From Limnephilus marmoratus (lineage: Eukaryota; Arthropoda; Insecta; Trichoptera; Limnephilidae), in assembly GCA_917880885.1 (NCBI GenBank), contig OU862922.1, forward strand, positions 2,170,001 to 2,234,000: a stretch of 64,000 bases of DNA. Reading direction: 5' to 3'. The position numbers and the translations under genes are program-made. Within the stretch, counting starts at the first letter, position 1. Every line of letters begins with the position of its first letter. Shown here in pieces: positions 30,689-40,930 of this stretch. The notes beneath the pieces are model-generated. The model did no database searches and was not told the origin of the DNA. It saw nothing but the letters and a program-made list of their open reading frames with translations.

Positions 30689-33574
30689 TTAATTAACATT
30701 TGTGGTCGTACGTTTGACTTCGTTTCGGTATTTCACAAGAGTGTTATTAAGAATATCGATATTGTTAAATTGCGTGTTATATTGCGCGCATATACGGGGG
30801 ATTGGAGAATTTTTTCTAAGGTTGGTTCTGCACGCTGGCAAATGAAAAAAATGGTTTAGTCTGGTTGGCCTTGTAGGTATGTGAATTCTTATATAATTTA
30901 CGAGTTCGGGAGAGTCCAGGCCGTTATTCAGAATTTTGTATAAAAATATTTGATCAGATATTAATCTTCGTGTTTGAAGTGGAGTAAAGTTGTGAAATTT
31001 TAAGGATTCGGTGTTATTTGCAAAGAGTAATTTGAATTTATAATTTACGTGTTTAAAAAAATTATTTTGTACACTTTCGATTCTGTCAATATGGCATTGG
31101 TAGAACGGTGCCCAAATTAGTGTGCAGTATTCTAAGTGGGGGCGGATATACGTGGTGTAAAGGGAATACAGAGTTTTAATATTGCGAAAAGGTTTAGATA
31201 TGCGAATTATAAATCCCAACATTTTATTGGCTTTGTTGATTACTTCGTTAATGTGTTTGATAAAATTTAGTTTTACATCCAGTACTACCCCAAGGTCACG
31301 GATTGATTCTATTTCATGGATTTGTGTATCATGAAAGTTATAATTAAAAGAAATTTTATTTTTGTTACGCGTAAAAGATAATTTGTTGCACTTAGAAATA
31401 TTTAGGATTAATTTGTTTAATTTACAGTATGCAAAAAGTCGATTTAGGTCTTCTTGAAGTTTTATGCAGTCATTGATAGATTTGATTACTAAGTATATTT
31501 TTTTGTCATCTGCATATGCTAGGTAGTTAGCATGTAAAAAACATTTATAAATGTCAAATATATACACATTAAGCAATAATGGCCCCAAGTGAGAACCTTG
31601 CGGTACGCCAGAAGGCACAGTAAAAAAGCTAGACTTAGTTCCCTCAACTGATACGCACTGTAGTCTTCTATGCAGATATGAAGTTAGCCACCTAAGTAAG
31701 TCACCATGGATTCCTAATTGGTGTAATTTTTTAATGAGGATAGAGTGGTTAACTTTATCGAAAGCTTTCGAGTAATCCGAGTAGATAACATCTACTTGGT
31801 GTCCATTATCCATATTGCTTGTTAAGTATTCAGTAAAGTTGACTAAGTTTGTTAGTACTGACCTTTTTTGTAAAAAACCATGTTGTTGATTTTGTATGCT
31901 GCGGACAATAGTTATATAAATTTGATCGTACACAATACGCTCAAAGAGTTTACTAAATACTGTGAGTATTGAGATTGGGCGATAATTTACAATGTTACTT
32001 TTTGAACCTGTTTTATGGATGGGGATTATAATGGCTTCTTTGAATTTTGTGGGAAATATTCCTTTTTTTAAGGACATGTTAAATAAGTTAGTTAAAGGAT
32101 ATGCAAGATTTTTGGCACATTTTGAGATAAAATATGGCGAGATACCATCACTGCCCGCACCCTTAGTAACATCCAATTTATTCAAGTATTTATTGACTAA
32201 TGAGTTGTTTATTTGTACGTTCCCGATCGGGTTATCATTATTAACGCAGGTAGAATTATCTATATTATTGGGATCATCCGCGCCCTCATCGCTTACGTAA
32301 GTAGATTGGAAGTGTTTACAGAACAGTTGGCACACTTGATGAGCACCGGTGCCTGACTCGTCTTTAAGGTTCATGATTTGTGGTATGCCATTTTTCCTAT
32401 TTTTGTTTTTAGCGTAATTCCAGAGACTTTTATTGTTAGTTGGAATACTAGACTCAACTGAATTTATATATTGGGTGTAACAATGTTTCTGTAAGTGTTT
32501 TTGTTGTATGCGTTTGATAGAAAACTCTATGTAATCTACTGGATTATTATTTGATTTCCATTTTTTGTGTAGTCTTTGTTTCTCTTTGACAATTTTGATT
32601 AGGGAAGGTGAGTACCAGTTGGGAAATTTTTTCTTTTTGATGAAACGTTTTGGAACAAACTGGTTAATGGTGTTATTTAAAATATCATAAAAAGTATAAA
32701 TCGCTTCAACGTCAGCATTATCGTGAGTAAAAGACCAGTCTGTTTTAGACAGGTGCTGGTTAATTAAATCATAATCAGCTTTATCATACCGATAAATTTC
32801 TTTTGGTGGAGCATTAATTGTTGGAAGTGTGTCTAATTGTAGTGTGATTTTGAGCGATGGATGGTGTAAATCCTCTCTGACAAGAGGGTTGTATGCTTGA
32901 GATACGAGGCAATCCTCATTGCAGATAACTAAATCTAGTATACGTTTATTGGCATTTTTAATGGAATTGTATTGGTTCAATTCGCAGTAATGGATTGTGT
33001 CGGCAAGTGAGGAACTAATTGAATTTAAATTTTCAGGTATTAAGTGTGAATTTTTATCTTGTGGTTTCCATGTTATGGTGGGCATATTGAAGTCTCCAAT
33101 TACGAGTATAATATCATCTGGGTTTTGATCTTTGACGTTAGCAAGCAAACAAAGGAATGAACTAAGAGCATTTTCATATCCATGTCCCTGTGGTAAATAT
33201 AGACAAGAAACATGGATGGTACGTTTGGAAGTATAGTTTGAGGGGGGAATAGTTACCCAGATGCATTCAGCATTACAGACCAAGTCTTCGCGAGGATATG
33301 CGTTAAGATTGTTATGAGTTATGATCATGACTCCACCGCCTCGACGAGAATCTGATTGGGTATTAATGTCATTAATTGTAATGTTACTTGACCTATCTCT
33401 TCTAAAAATACTGTAAAATTCTGTTGGTGCCAGTTCCGAATCTAAAATAGAATCAATTAGCCATGACTCGGATATACCGAAAATGAAGCAATCGTCATTC
33501 AAAAGAATATTATTGTGAAAAATCTCAGTTTTAGTTCGTAGTCCTCTACAGTTTTGGTATATTATATTTAACAT
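30689..33574 (-). CDS. LINE ORF2: endonuclease/reverse transcriptase, intact 961 codons
   Basis: N-terminal apurinic-like endonuclease domain (about residues 1-250): IIYQNCRGLRTK (4-15), GISESWL with catalytic Glu (33-39), GDFN (160-163), RILDLVICNE (211-220) and the terminal HHPS (237-240). The reverse transcriptase domain (about 475-740) has YRPISIL (531-537), YSDYSKAFDKV (598-608), GVPQGSHLGP (656-665) and the catalytic YADD (687-690). A C-terminal tail follows and there is no RNase H domain. The protein nicks genomic DNA and primes cDNA synthesis on the LINE RNA. Start ATG at 33574 is chosen because the endonuclease N-terminal strand begins there. The unbroken frame implies recent insertion or purifying selection; activity would also need a complete ORF1 and 5' end. 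Confidence 0.9.
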   Translation of the reverse strand: MLNIIYQNCRGLRTKTEIFHNNILLNDDCFIFGISESWLIDSILDSELAPTEFYSIFRRDRSSNITINDINTQSDSRRGGGVMIITHNNLNAYPREDLVCNAECIWVTIPPSNYTSKRTIHVSCLYLPQGHGYENALSSFLCLLANVKDQNPDDIILVIGDFNMPTITWKPQDKNSHLIPENLNSISSSLADTIHYCELNQYNSIKNANKRILDLVICNEDCLVSQAYNPLVREDLHHPSLKITLQLDTLPTINAPPKEIYRYDKADYDLINQHLSKTDWSFTHDNADVEAIYTFYDILNNTINQFVPKRFIKKKKFPNWYSPSLIKIVKEKQRLHKKWKSNNNPVDYIEFSIKRIQQKHLQKHCYTQYINSVESSIPTNNKSLWNYAKNKNRKNGIPQIMNLKDESGTGAHQVCQLFCKHFQSTYVSDEGADDPNNIDNSTCVNNDNPIGNVQINNSLVNKYLNKLDVTKGAGSDGISPYFISKCAKNLAYPLTNLFNMSLKKGIFPTKFKEAIIIPIHKTGSKSNIVNYRPISILTVFSKLFERIVYDQIYITIVRSIQNQQHGFLQKRSVLTNLVNFTEYLTSNMDNGHQVDVIYSDYSKAFDKVNHSILIKKLHQLGIHGDLLRWLTSYLHRRLQCVSVEGTKSSFFTVPSGVPQGSHLGPLLLNVYIFDIYKCFLHANYLAYADDKKIYLVIKSINDCIKLQEDLNRLFAYCKLNKLILNISKCNKLSFTRNKNKISFNYNFHDTQIHEIESIRDLGVVLDVKLNFIKHINEVINKANKMLGFIIRISKPFRNIKTLYSLYTTYIRPHLEYCTLIWAPFYQCHIDRIESVQNNFFKHVNYKFKLLFANNTESLKFHNFTPLQTRRLISDQIFLYKILNNGLDSPELVNYIRIHIPTRPTRLNHFFHLPACRTNLRKNSPIPRICAQYNTQFNNIDILNNTLVKYRNEVKRTTTNVN

Positions 33575-35449
33575 TGTAATTTAGATGAGAATAGTTTGGT
33601 ACAATTTGGTTATAATATATGAGTATAACTGAAGAGTTGTTTATTATGAATGACATGTACGATATTAAATTGATAGAATAATGTACAAAAGTGAGCATCA
33701 AGTACAAGGGGAGGGGGGATAGTAAGATAAAGATGGGTAAGGAGAGTGTAGGAGTGTATCTACTATATTGGGTAATATATACATTGCTTATACTAAATAT
33801 ACTAAAATCCATATTGAAAACAAAACAGACTATTTTAGCAAAATTTGTAAGATAACTAGGTATAAACGAAATAGCAAATAAAAATAATAACATTATTCAA
33901 CGGTAAGTTAAAATTAAAAGAAAAATGCATATCGTGCGAAATGATCTTAAAAGGTTTTAAATTCAGGAAATAATATGAACAGCTTGCTTGTAGCTTGTAA
34001 GTATAGGTACGAATAAAATAAAGTAGAGACCGTATCAACAGTATCAGGATTATAGTTAGTAGGCATTCTTGAAATATAGACAATATCTATTAGTAGCATT
34101 GCAGATAGATATATACATGAAAAATATACAATATTATAGTATTATTAACATGATATACATGAAAAACATAAGATATACATGAAGAATGTACAGTAATAAT
34201 AGTATCACTGCATTTTGAGCATAGGTACATGAGATATAGGTATATAATGAGATATAGGTACACAATATCGTTAAAATTGTAAATAAAGGTCATGAAGTAT
34301 ACTCGCTACTAGTAGCATAATTGTAAGTAGGTATAAACAACAGTATTAGTATCGATGTAAGTATGCATGAAATATAGACAGAATTACTATTATTAATATA
34401 CATCAAGTAACAGTAGGTAGTAACATTGTGTTTATATTATTATGAAAGCGGGAGTATTACTTTATAACACTATCATTTTGGGTATGTGCGTATGAAATAT
34501 AAAACGTATCAACGAAACATTTCTTCAAGTACCTAATCTAAAGTAAACAAGCCGGCCGCGGCATTCCGTAGGTAAAGTAGGTTCATGTGAAACGTGATTA
34601 ATTTAAGAATTCATAATTAATTAATACTCAATTCAATATATAAATACATAGTTAAGTGCATATTGAAGTTTGGTGACATTAGAAAAAGATGGAGGAAAAC
34701 AAGTAATATTGACGTGTTATAAATCTGTCAAGATAAGAACTATCGACTTGGGTTGAAAGAGAGTAGAAATATGTAAAACCTATAATGCAATGTTGCAAAG
34801 GTGCCTCTAGAACCATAATAAATAGTATAACTGTAAGATGCGCGGTATTGTGATAATTTGCCTACATGAGTATTATTATAAAGGCGTTTCGAAATGTGTA
34901 TAATATTTGCAGGCTGAATTGATTAATAATAATCACATAATAATGACGCGCGGGTACTACATAGGTATTAATAAAATGTTTGTTATATGGTTTGTGGACA
35001 GATTAATAATAATTTTTAATATGTTGGATAAGTTATAATGCGATAATGTAAGTTAAGAATATTATATATGTACGTACTTGTTGATAATTCAAACTATTGA
35101 AATTAATTAATAATTCAAAATTTTATTGAAATAGGTAGGCCCAATTCTTAAATACCCACGTAAATAATACACAAATGAGTCGTTATTCATTACATTGGTA
35201 ATTAATAACAATATAAATAACATTAATACCTCAATGATTTGTTGTGAATTTGTAAAATGTATCTGGATCAATGATCTGGATAGGTTATTTTGCAACAAAG
35301 TTAGTTATATACCTAATCTGAAACATATTTTATTATTACCTTGGAAGAAGATTATTCAAGTTAGCCTAACTACTAAAATTGATTATAATTTAAAAAAAAA
35401 AACAAACTGTTCACCATCAGAAATTAATATGTCACTAGGTATATAAAGC
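33575..35449. other. AT-rich spacer between LINE ORF1 and ORF2
   Basis: About 1.9 kb, rich in short variants of 'gaaatatagacaat', 'acatgaaaaa' and 'gatataggtac', with only chance ORFs (minus 33546-33893, 33856-34083 and 34090-34293). LINE inter-ORF spacers are normally short, so this may be an inserted repeat or a fusion boundary. Confidence 0.4.
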
Positions 35450-36098
35450 TTATTTTTTTGTGTTTGTTTTGGATCGCAGACCGATCGATCTGGAGCCTTC
35501 GTGCTGTATATTGAGACCAGGTGAGCTGGAGCTGGTGCTGGTGCCGGTGCCGGTGCTTGTGCTGGTGTTGGTGCTAGCAGATGGTTTGACAGGTTTGGTC
35601 AGGAGGACGGCCGCGACATCCAACTGCTTCTGGGTGCTGATGGCGCGCTTGGTGCCGTCCGGAAGGAGAACCATAACTGTGCCGTCGCTGGTCCAGCACT
35701 TGTTGTTTGAGAAAGTTGAGCGAGCGGAGGAGAATAGTTTTTGACGCGTCTTTGTAAGGGATTCGGTAAGGAGAAGAGAGGAGTTTTTCAACCCTTTCTT
35801 CCTCTCCCATACTGATCTACGATCGTTTAGGTATTGGAACTCGATAAGGATAGGTCGGTTCTTTTTTGATATCGCTCGACCTAGCCTCCTGGTGGAGACG
35901 ATTCCCTTGATGGCGTCTTCAGGGCACCCTAGTCCGGTCAGCACCGTGGTCACAAGGGATCGCGTATTCTCAGATTCATCCTCCTTCACGCCATGTAGAA
36001 GAAGCAGGTTTTTTCTTGATGCTGCATCGATGGCATCCACACGGAGCTCAAGTTGAGCTACGTTCTCTTGGAGAGCGCTGATCTCCGCTTTATTTCAT
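35450..36098 (-). CDS. LINE ORF1 (RNA-binding protein), N-terminally truncated
   Basis: The minus frame is open from about 36085 to the stop at 35450; the first internal ATG gives 196 codons from 36040. The upstream part (EISALQENVAQLELRVDAI) is a coiled-coil end. Next comes an RRM-like core (LLLLHGVKEDE, STRRLGR, RPILIEFQYLNDR) and then a C-terminal domain (LLLTESLTKTRQKLF, CWTSDGTVMVLLPDGT), as in L1-type and many insect LINE ORF1 proteins that coat the RNA. The tail is rich in Thr and Ser (STNTSTSTGTGTST). The N-terminus is cut off by the neighbouring retroposon at about 36100. Confidence 0.7.
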
Positions 36099-36099
36099 A

Positions 36100-36600
36100 C
36101 TAGCTGGTACCCGGCATGCGTTGCTATTTCATTTAATTAAGTAATGTCCTTTCCCATTCGTCCCGCTCCCCTTCCTCCTCCCCTTCCTCTCTTCGCGTCC
36201 CCTTCCCCTCTCGCGTTCCCACTCTGCCTCCTCCACCTTCCCTCTCCCTACTAAACTCCCCCCTTCACCCGTCCCGCGAACCCCCCTCCCGAGTTCCCCT
36301 TCCCCCTCCCAAATTCCCCTCCCCGTTTCCTGATCCCCCCTCCCTCGCGCGAACCCCCTACCCGAGTTCCCCTCCCCCTCCCACATTCCATACATTTAGT
36401 CCCGGTACATTCAGTTTTCAAACAGCTCGCGTGCCACCTATTGCAATTTTTTTATACAGATGTCATAATGCCACAGCTAACCCGTCGTTTTATACAAACC
36501 TGACAATAATGAACACAAAAAATAATTATCCAATTTGGTGCAGTAGTTCGGAAGTTATGCGCGTACATACATTTCAGCGAATTATTTTTATTTATATGGA
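36100..36600 (+). mobile_element. Retroposon with C-rich core ('ggtacccggcatgcgttgct' family), copy A
   Basis: 5' end 'actagctggtacccggcatg', then a ~220-bp C/T-rich core, then a 3' part with 'tcgcgtgccac', 'cataatgccacagct', 'tatccaatttggtgcag', 'tcggaagttatgcgc'. Copies: 44175-44635 (+) and 59195-60662 (-, split). Non-coding; ORFs in the C-rich core are compositional. It is probably mobilised by a LINE of RTE type, judging from the 3' part. Confidence 0.7.
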
Positions 36601-36625
36601 TTGGAATTGTTATTTATTGCAGTGA

Positions 36626-36900
36626 AAACTCTTTAGAATCGTTGTGATTTGAAACTCAATGAAACGTAAGCTTACACTAAAAAAAGACAAACACATACAT
36701 CTTTTAAATTTAGTCTGCTGGAAAATGAGATAGCAATAAAATATTTATTTATTGCACCGGTACTCGGTTCCAATATAATACGCTAAATTCACGGTCTAAG
36801 GCAAGTCTCTTTTAGCCCAGTGGTTTAAAGCGCCTGACGAATTTTAGCGGCTATACAGGGTGTTAAGGGACGTACTTGACTTACTTTAACCAGTGATTCC
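36626..36900 (+). repeat. Family epsilon 5' half joined to a tRNA-like SINE piece
   Basis: 36626-36735 matches the epsilon start ('gttgtgatttgaaactc', 'agacaaacacatacatc'). From about 36742 the sequence switches to ATTTATTTATTGCAC and 'ggttccaatataatacgcta', then a box A-like 'agcccagtggtttaaagcgc'. The same switch at nearly the same point is found at 53731-53970, so the two are copies of one composite. Confidence 0.6.
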
Positions 36901-37244
36901 TGACGTTATTTGGAGTAAAAAATGTAAATGAAATTTTGGTCTCCGGTGACATTTTTGATGTTTTTTTATTTTATTTTTTCTACAAAAACATAAAAAAATG
37001 GTAGTTGTTGAACAGTTGGAGGCGGGGTAAGGGGTTCGTCAGACATCCGGCTGAGTGACCAGTGACGACGTGAGGAAGAAAATTTTTTTTGTTTGATTTT
37101 GAAGAAAAAAATTTTGAAAAAAAAAGTCGTCAAAAAAAGTCACCGGAGACCAAAATTTCAGGAAATCTGAAATTGTAATATTGAATTAATGAAAACAATA
37201 TTAGTGACTCGCAATTGAAAATTTTGAAAAGAAAAAGATATGGT

Positions 37245-37345
37245 CACAAATTGCCGAGGCGGTGCTCTGACCGACACCGATCCGCAAGGCTAAGGACATG
37301 GGTTCATTTCCTAGATGTGAACGTACATGTTTCTGATTGAGAGTC
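37245..37345 (+). mobile_element. tRNA-headed SINE fragment (gamma-type body)
   Basis: A degenerate tRNA-like head with box B-like 'gggttcatttcc' (37304-37315) is followed by 'agatgtgaacgtacatgttt', 'ctgattgagagtcgctaat', the body shared with 15700-16110 and 57575-57680. Confidence 0.5.
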
Positions 37346-37382
37346 GCTAATATACTTCTCATTAATTAAAAAAAAAAGTTTT

Positions 37383-37840
37383 GAAGTGAACACTTCTTTG
37401 GCACCGTTGTGATTTGAAATTCGATGAAAAGAAAAATAGCGACACCAAAAAGACACAAACACATACATCTAAAGGATTTACGCCGCGAGAGTATGAGAAG
37501 TATTGACCACGAGGGAGTTCACATATATAATCTCCTTCCAGATAACCTAAAAACGGAAAAGAATGTAAAAACCTTTAAAAAAAACTATTTAAACTTAAGA
37601 TGTTGGAACAAAATTAAAAATATTACTTCTATGCTTGTACTACTATACTATATGTGCTCTGTATTTAAGTTAAGAAAGTGAAATATTATATTTTTTTTAA
37701 CTAATAATAATAAAAAAAAAGAAAAAAAAAGATAGTATATAATCGGTCTCCTCCTTCCTCTTCGCGGTGCTTCGTGGCATCCCCACTCTTATCTACTTTA
37801 GTTTTCTAAAGGTTTCACTTCTACCCCGTGTGAATTGCAC
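37383..37840 (+). repeat. Family epsilon copy interrupted by a LINE 3' end
   Basis: 5' part 37383-37503 (GAAGTGAACACTTC start) and 3' part 37729-37840 ('cggtctcctcc', 'ggtttcacttctacc', 'gtgtgaattgcac') form one epsilon unit. The uninterrupted form, seen at 62769-62997, joins 'gcgagagaatgagatagtat'. The 225-bp LINE tail sits exactly at that join. Confidence 0.75.
37504..37728 (+). mobile_element. LINE 3' end nested in family epsilon
   Basis: The plus frame encodes a LINE C-terminal block (HEGVHIYNLLPDNLKT, KTFKKNYLNLRCW), then a 3' UTR and an A-rich tail (37712-37731). AGTAT is found at both sides (about 37500 and 37733) and could be a short target duplication. Confidence 0.6.
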
Positions 37841-37984
37841 TTTGTTTTTTTTTACGGGTTGATTTTTATATAATTTTCGGATCATGCTGTTTGATTTTTT
37901 TTATGGGACATTTCCAACTCCATATAGTTTTTTAAGTGTTTAAGGTCTTAAAGGATTCTAGGAAAATGTGTTACATTTCGGTAG

Positions 37985-38255
37985 AAATTCCGAATACAGG
38001 ATCTTAACAGTATCTTCTGAATCCACGCCATCGATCACAAGGTATCTGAACCTTCTTCCCATCAAGGCTGGCCATTGGCACAAAAACAGATCGGTGTTTC
38101 GTAGTTTTCTTCACATATCTTATACCTACGAGGATTGATGTTTTCTACACCCAAACGTTGCACTTGTTTTCTGATGTGGCAGTGTCCTTTATCCACTCGA
38201 ACCATATTGAGAATATGATGGCACTTTTGCAAAACGTCTTGAGCGATTTGTTGCC
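37985..38255 (-). pseudogene. Unassigned coding-like fragment, frameshifted
   Basis: On the minus strand one frame reads NMVRVDKGHCHIRKQVQRLG then NINPRRYKICEENYETPICF, and after a shift near 38075 another reads RRFRYLVIDGVDSEDTVKIL. The residue mix looks like real protein rather than random AT-rich translation, but I cannot name the family. It may be a decayed transposase or processed pseudogene. Confidence 0.3.
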
Positions 38256-38332
38256 ATAATATGCCAAATTTTGCAAAACATTTTATTTTTATTTTTCAAA
38301 CCTTCTCGCGATCTGCAGTCTATAGAGCTGTA

Positions 38333-39010
38333 TATTTTATTTATTTTTTATTTTTATTTATTAATTTTCAATGCCCTGCTGGGCTTTTACATGACAAGTT
38401 TATAATACAGAGACAGTTTTTAAATAAAAAAGACAAACTATAAGAATATAACTAGTAAACATCATATGAAAGGTAAGTATACAGATAAATTTAAGGAAAG
38501 ATAGTGCATTACAATAAAAGAGAAAGTTTCTAAGTTATAAATGGCTTAGAAATAAACTTGTAGGTATGTTAGTAATTACAAAATTTACAGGTGACTAATT
38601 AAGTGTGATGAAAAATACATGACAAAATGCAAGATACATAAAAAGAAAACGGTAATAGGTTTTTACATTGTAGATTTATAGAAATACACAAATACATGCA
38701 ATAGTTCCTATGTGATGCTCCTTAGATAACAAAATATTCTACATAAAAATATTGTTCAGATATTTCTTGAATAAAGGTAAACTTCTATTAAATACATCGA
38801 TATTTGAGGTGAATTTGTTCCCTAGTGTGTGTAATCGTGAAATTGGTGCATGTGTGTGGTAGTTGGTTACAGAATTATTGTTGCAGAATAATATGTTTTG
38901 CCTTGTTTCTCGAGTAGGTACTTTAAAATCAATGAGATGCAGGAGTTCGCAACAATCTATAATATAATAATACTTTTCAATTTTCGTCAATAGGTATCTC
39001 ATATCGACTC
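38333..39010 (-). mobile_element. LINE 3' end, Jockey/CR1-type
   Basis: The minus ORF 38739-39002 (87 codons: TRQNILFCNNN, HAPISRLHTLGNKF, NIDVFNRSLPLFKKYLNNI) is the RT C-terminal tail of the same family as 7048-7416. The 3' UTR runs to an ATTTATTT-rich tail at 38333-38365. It is 5'-truncated. Confidence 0.7.
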
Positions 39011-39307
39011 GACGTTAGACGATTTAGGAATGGTAAAAATGTTATATTTGTTTTATTATAATATATATTATGGTCTACAATTTAATATGGGATATTTACA
39101 GGTTAACAAATGTTTGTGCTCGAACGTGGGATTGTTAAAATAACGAAAGTGTTTGTTTTATTCAAATTTTATTACGTATTTACATATCAGTGTATTCGTA
39201 ATGGAATTATCTATCTATTTAACGTGATAAAATTAATGTGAATTGAAAAAAAAAATAGTTCATATAGCTCCATAATGTAGGCTTCTATCCCACATGGAGT
39301 ATTGGTT

Positions 39308-39645
39308 TTTTTTTTACATTAGGTCCACTCCTGAGGAAATAATCCCTCAGGGCCTCCTGTAGCTTTGGGGATGCTGATTAGATGATCTTTTTAGGAAAAG
39401 AAAAGAGAGGAGGTTTTGGGAAGGAAAAAGGTATGAAGGGTGGGTAGGAATCCGTGTATCAGTGTGTCCAGGAGTGATGGACGTATGAATCCATCTCCCT
39501 AACTGCAGTGCAAGGCAATTGGTCGAGAGAGTCTGGCTGGAGAAGTCAAAAGACCTCCCTCAACCAGCTCTGTCTATCCGACCCACCATCTATGGGCAGA
39601 CGTATCCGCCACCAAGACCTTGAAAAACCTCACCCCATGAACCTA
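39308..39645 (-). mobile_element. Hairpin-tail SINE-like repeat, 3' part
   Basis: T run at 39308-39316 (A-tail on the minus strand), then the hairpin remnant 'ctgaggaaataatccctcag', then 'gaaggaaaaaggtatgaagg', 'gtgtccaggagtgatgg', 'cgacccaccatc'. This matches 48136-48420. The 5' third is missing. Confidence 0.7.
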
Positions 39646-40599
39646 TTTTGACGATTTTAAAAATTTCACCATTCGTCGTGTTATAATTAAACTTTCACAA
39701 CAAGTTTGTCGTTTCGGTCAGTGTTATCGAATTATATTAAAATGTGTAACACATAAATAAATTCATATCTGATTAATACGTTAAGTATGCTGTTAATCAA
39801 AACGCCTATAAAATGTCTCCTTGTGTCATAAAAAGTTATTTATTCCGATAATACTAAGACACAAAAAGATTTTCTTTATCTCAACTGGATTACAGATTTC
39901 AAATTAATACAATCATTAATCATATAGAAAACTGAATTGTGCATTGCAGAATTTAATTATGGCGTTGGGTTTCTAGGTTAAAGTTCTCAGGAATCTAATT
40001 ATAACACGACGTGATCGCAGCTACATTTGTTAATTAAAACTAACGCAAACTAAATATTTAATTACGTTATGTAATTTATGAAAATTATAATCGTGTCAAT
40101 TTATGTGGCGAGTTGTTTGGATTTGTGAGCGCTGATTAGTAAAGTTTGATTAACAAAAATAATTAAAAGAATTTGAATGACTGACGGTAGGAATTGATTT
40201 AGAAACGAGGCCTTCTTTCTATTCAAATGAATGGCATAAACAAATATGGTAACTTTAATTATGTTCTTGCATAGAAGTAGGTATAAAGTCAAAGGCGAAA
40301 GTGAGTAAAAAGTTTAGTTACTATTCTCAGTGGTAGTTGAATTTTTTTGTGATATTTGCACAAGTGTTCCAACTGATTCCAACCGTCCCGAGCAAGTGGA
40401 ACTATAGCAACCCCATTTGGAGTACGTTTTGAGACTGTAGGGTGTGGAGAAGGGAAGGTGATTGGGTAAAAGAATGTTGCTGAATTATGAATTATTTGGC
40501 AATTAGAAAACGTGGTAGCATCTTGCATCAGTCCGACGTGTTAAACAACCCTAGCTGTCTGTTCAAGCGGTCATGAAGCTTTAAAATGATTTGTTTTGG
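39646..40599. other. No recognisable gene
   Basis: AT-rich, with short chance ORFs on the minus strand only. Confidence 0.4.
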
Positions 40600-40930
40600 A
40601 ATATTACGCCGTATTGCGTACCTCCTTCTTTAGCCAACGTTTCGGACAGCGTTACAGTGACAATTATTAGGGCAAATGTCTGTTAACAATTATTATAAGC
40701 AATAATTATCAGCCTGAAACACTCATCCACATTGAAAAATCTTCCGAGAAAAGATACATGACGCCAACGGGACTTGAACCCGTGTCCTCTCGATTGCCGG
40801 TCGATTGCTCTTGACCACTGAGCTATGGCGGCTTATCTCGTACCCGCCAAATGATACGCTCTGTTGATGAACGCTGTCCGAAACGTTGGCTAACGTAGCA
40901 GATAGCGCAACGCGGCATAATGCCACACAA
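40600..40930. mobile_element. tRNA-headed SINE between inverted hammerhead-like tails (family gamma)
   Basis: On the minus strand a tRNA-like head (40832-40759) is followed by 'gtatcttttctcggaaga', a ~70-bp body, and the tail 'aacgctgtccgaaacgttgg', 'ctaaagaaggaggta' (about 40660-40620). On the plus strand a second tail, 'aacgctgtccgaaacgttgg', lies at 40870-40890. The tail-head-tail inverted layout parallels 15700-16110. The first core box is damaged in both tails (CTAATAA, TTGATGA). Confidence 0.6.
40759..40832 (-). tRNA. tRNA-like SINE head, anticodon GGC (Ala-type)
   Basis: 74-nt cloverleaf: acceptor GCCGCCA with TGGCGTC (one mismatch), D stem GCTC/GAGC, anticodon stem ATCGA/TCGAG (one mismatch) with loop CCGGCAA, T stem ACGGG/CCCGT with loop TTCAAGT. 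The invariant U33 is C, and SINE body follows, so it is more likely a SINE promoter or tRNA pseudogene than a working tRNA(Ala). Confidence 0.6.

Larger units (their letters stand above)
30385..36098 (-). mobile_element. Long non-LTR retrotransposon (Jockey/CR1 group), 5'-truncated in ORF1
   Basis: In minus-strand order: ORF1 remnant (36098-35450), a 1.87-kb AT-rich spacer, intact ORF2 (33574-30689), a ~280-bp 3' UTR and a short (AAAT)n tail (plus strand TTTATTTATTTATTT near 30389-30408). The 5' side stops inside ORF1 where another retroposon begins at about 36100. The long ORF1-ORF2 spacer is unusual; ORF1 and ORF2 may come from two insertions. No target duplication was found by eye. Confidence 0.7.

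Noticed and set aside
31992..32300. Plus-strand 102-codon ORF
   Set aside because: Antisense shadow of the LINE ORF2.
40759..40832. Functional tRNA(Ala) gene
   Set aside because: U33 replaced by C, two stem mismatches, SINE context.
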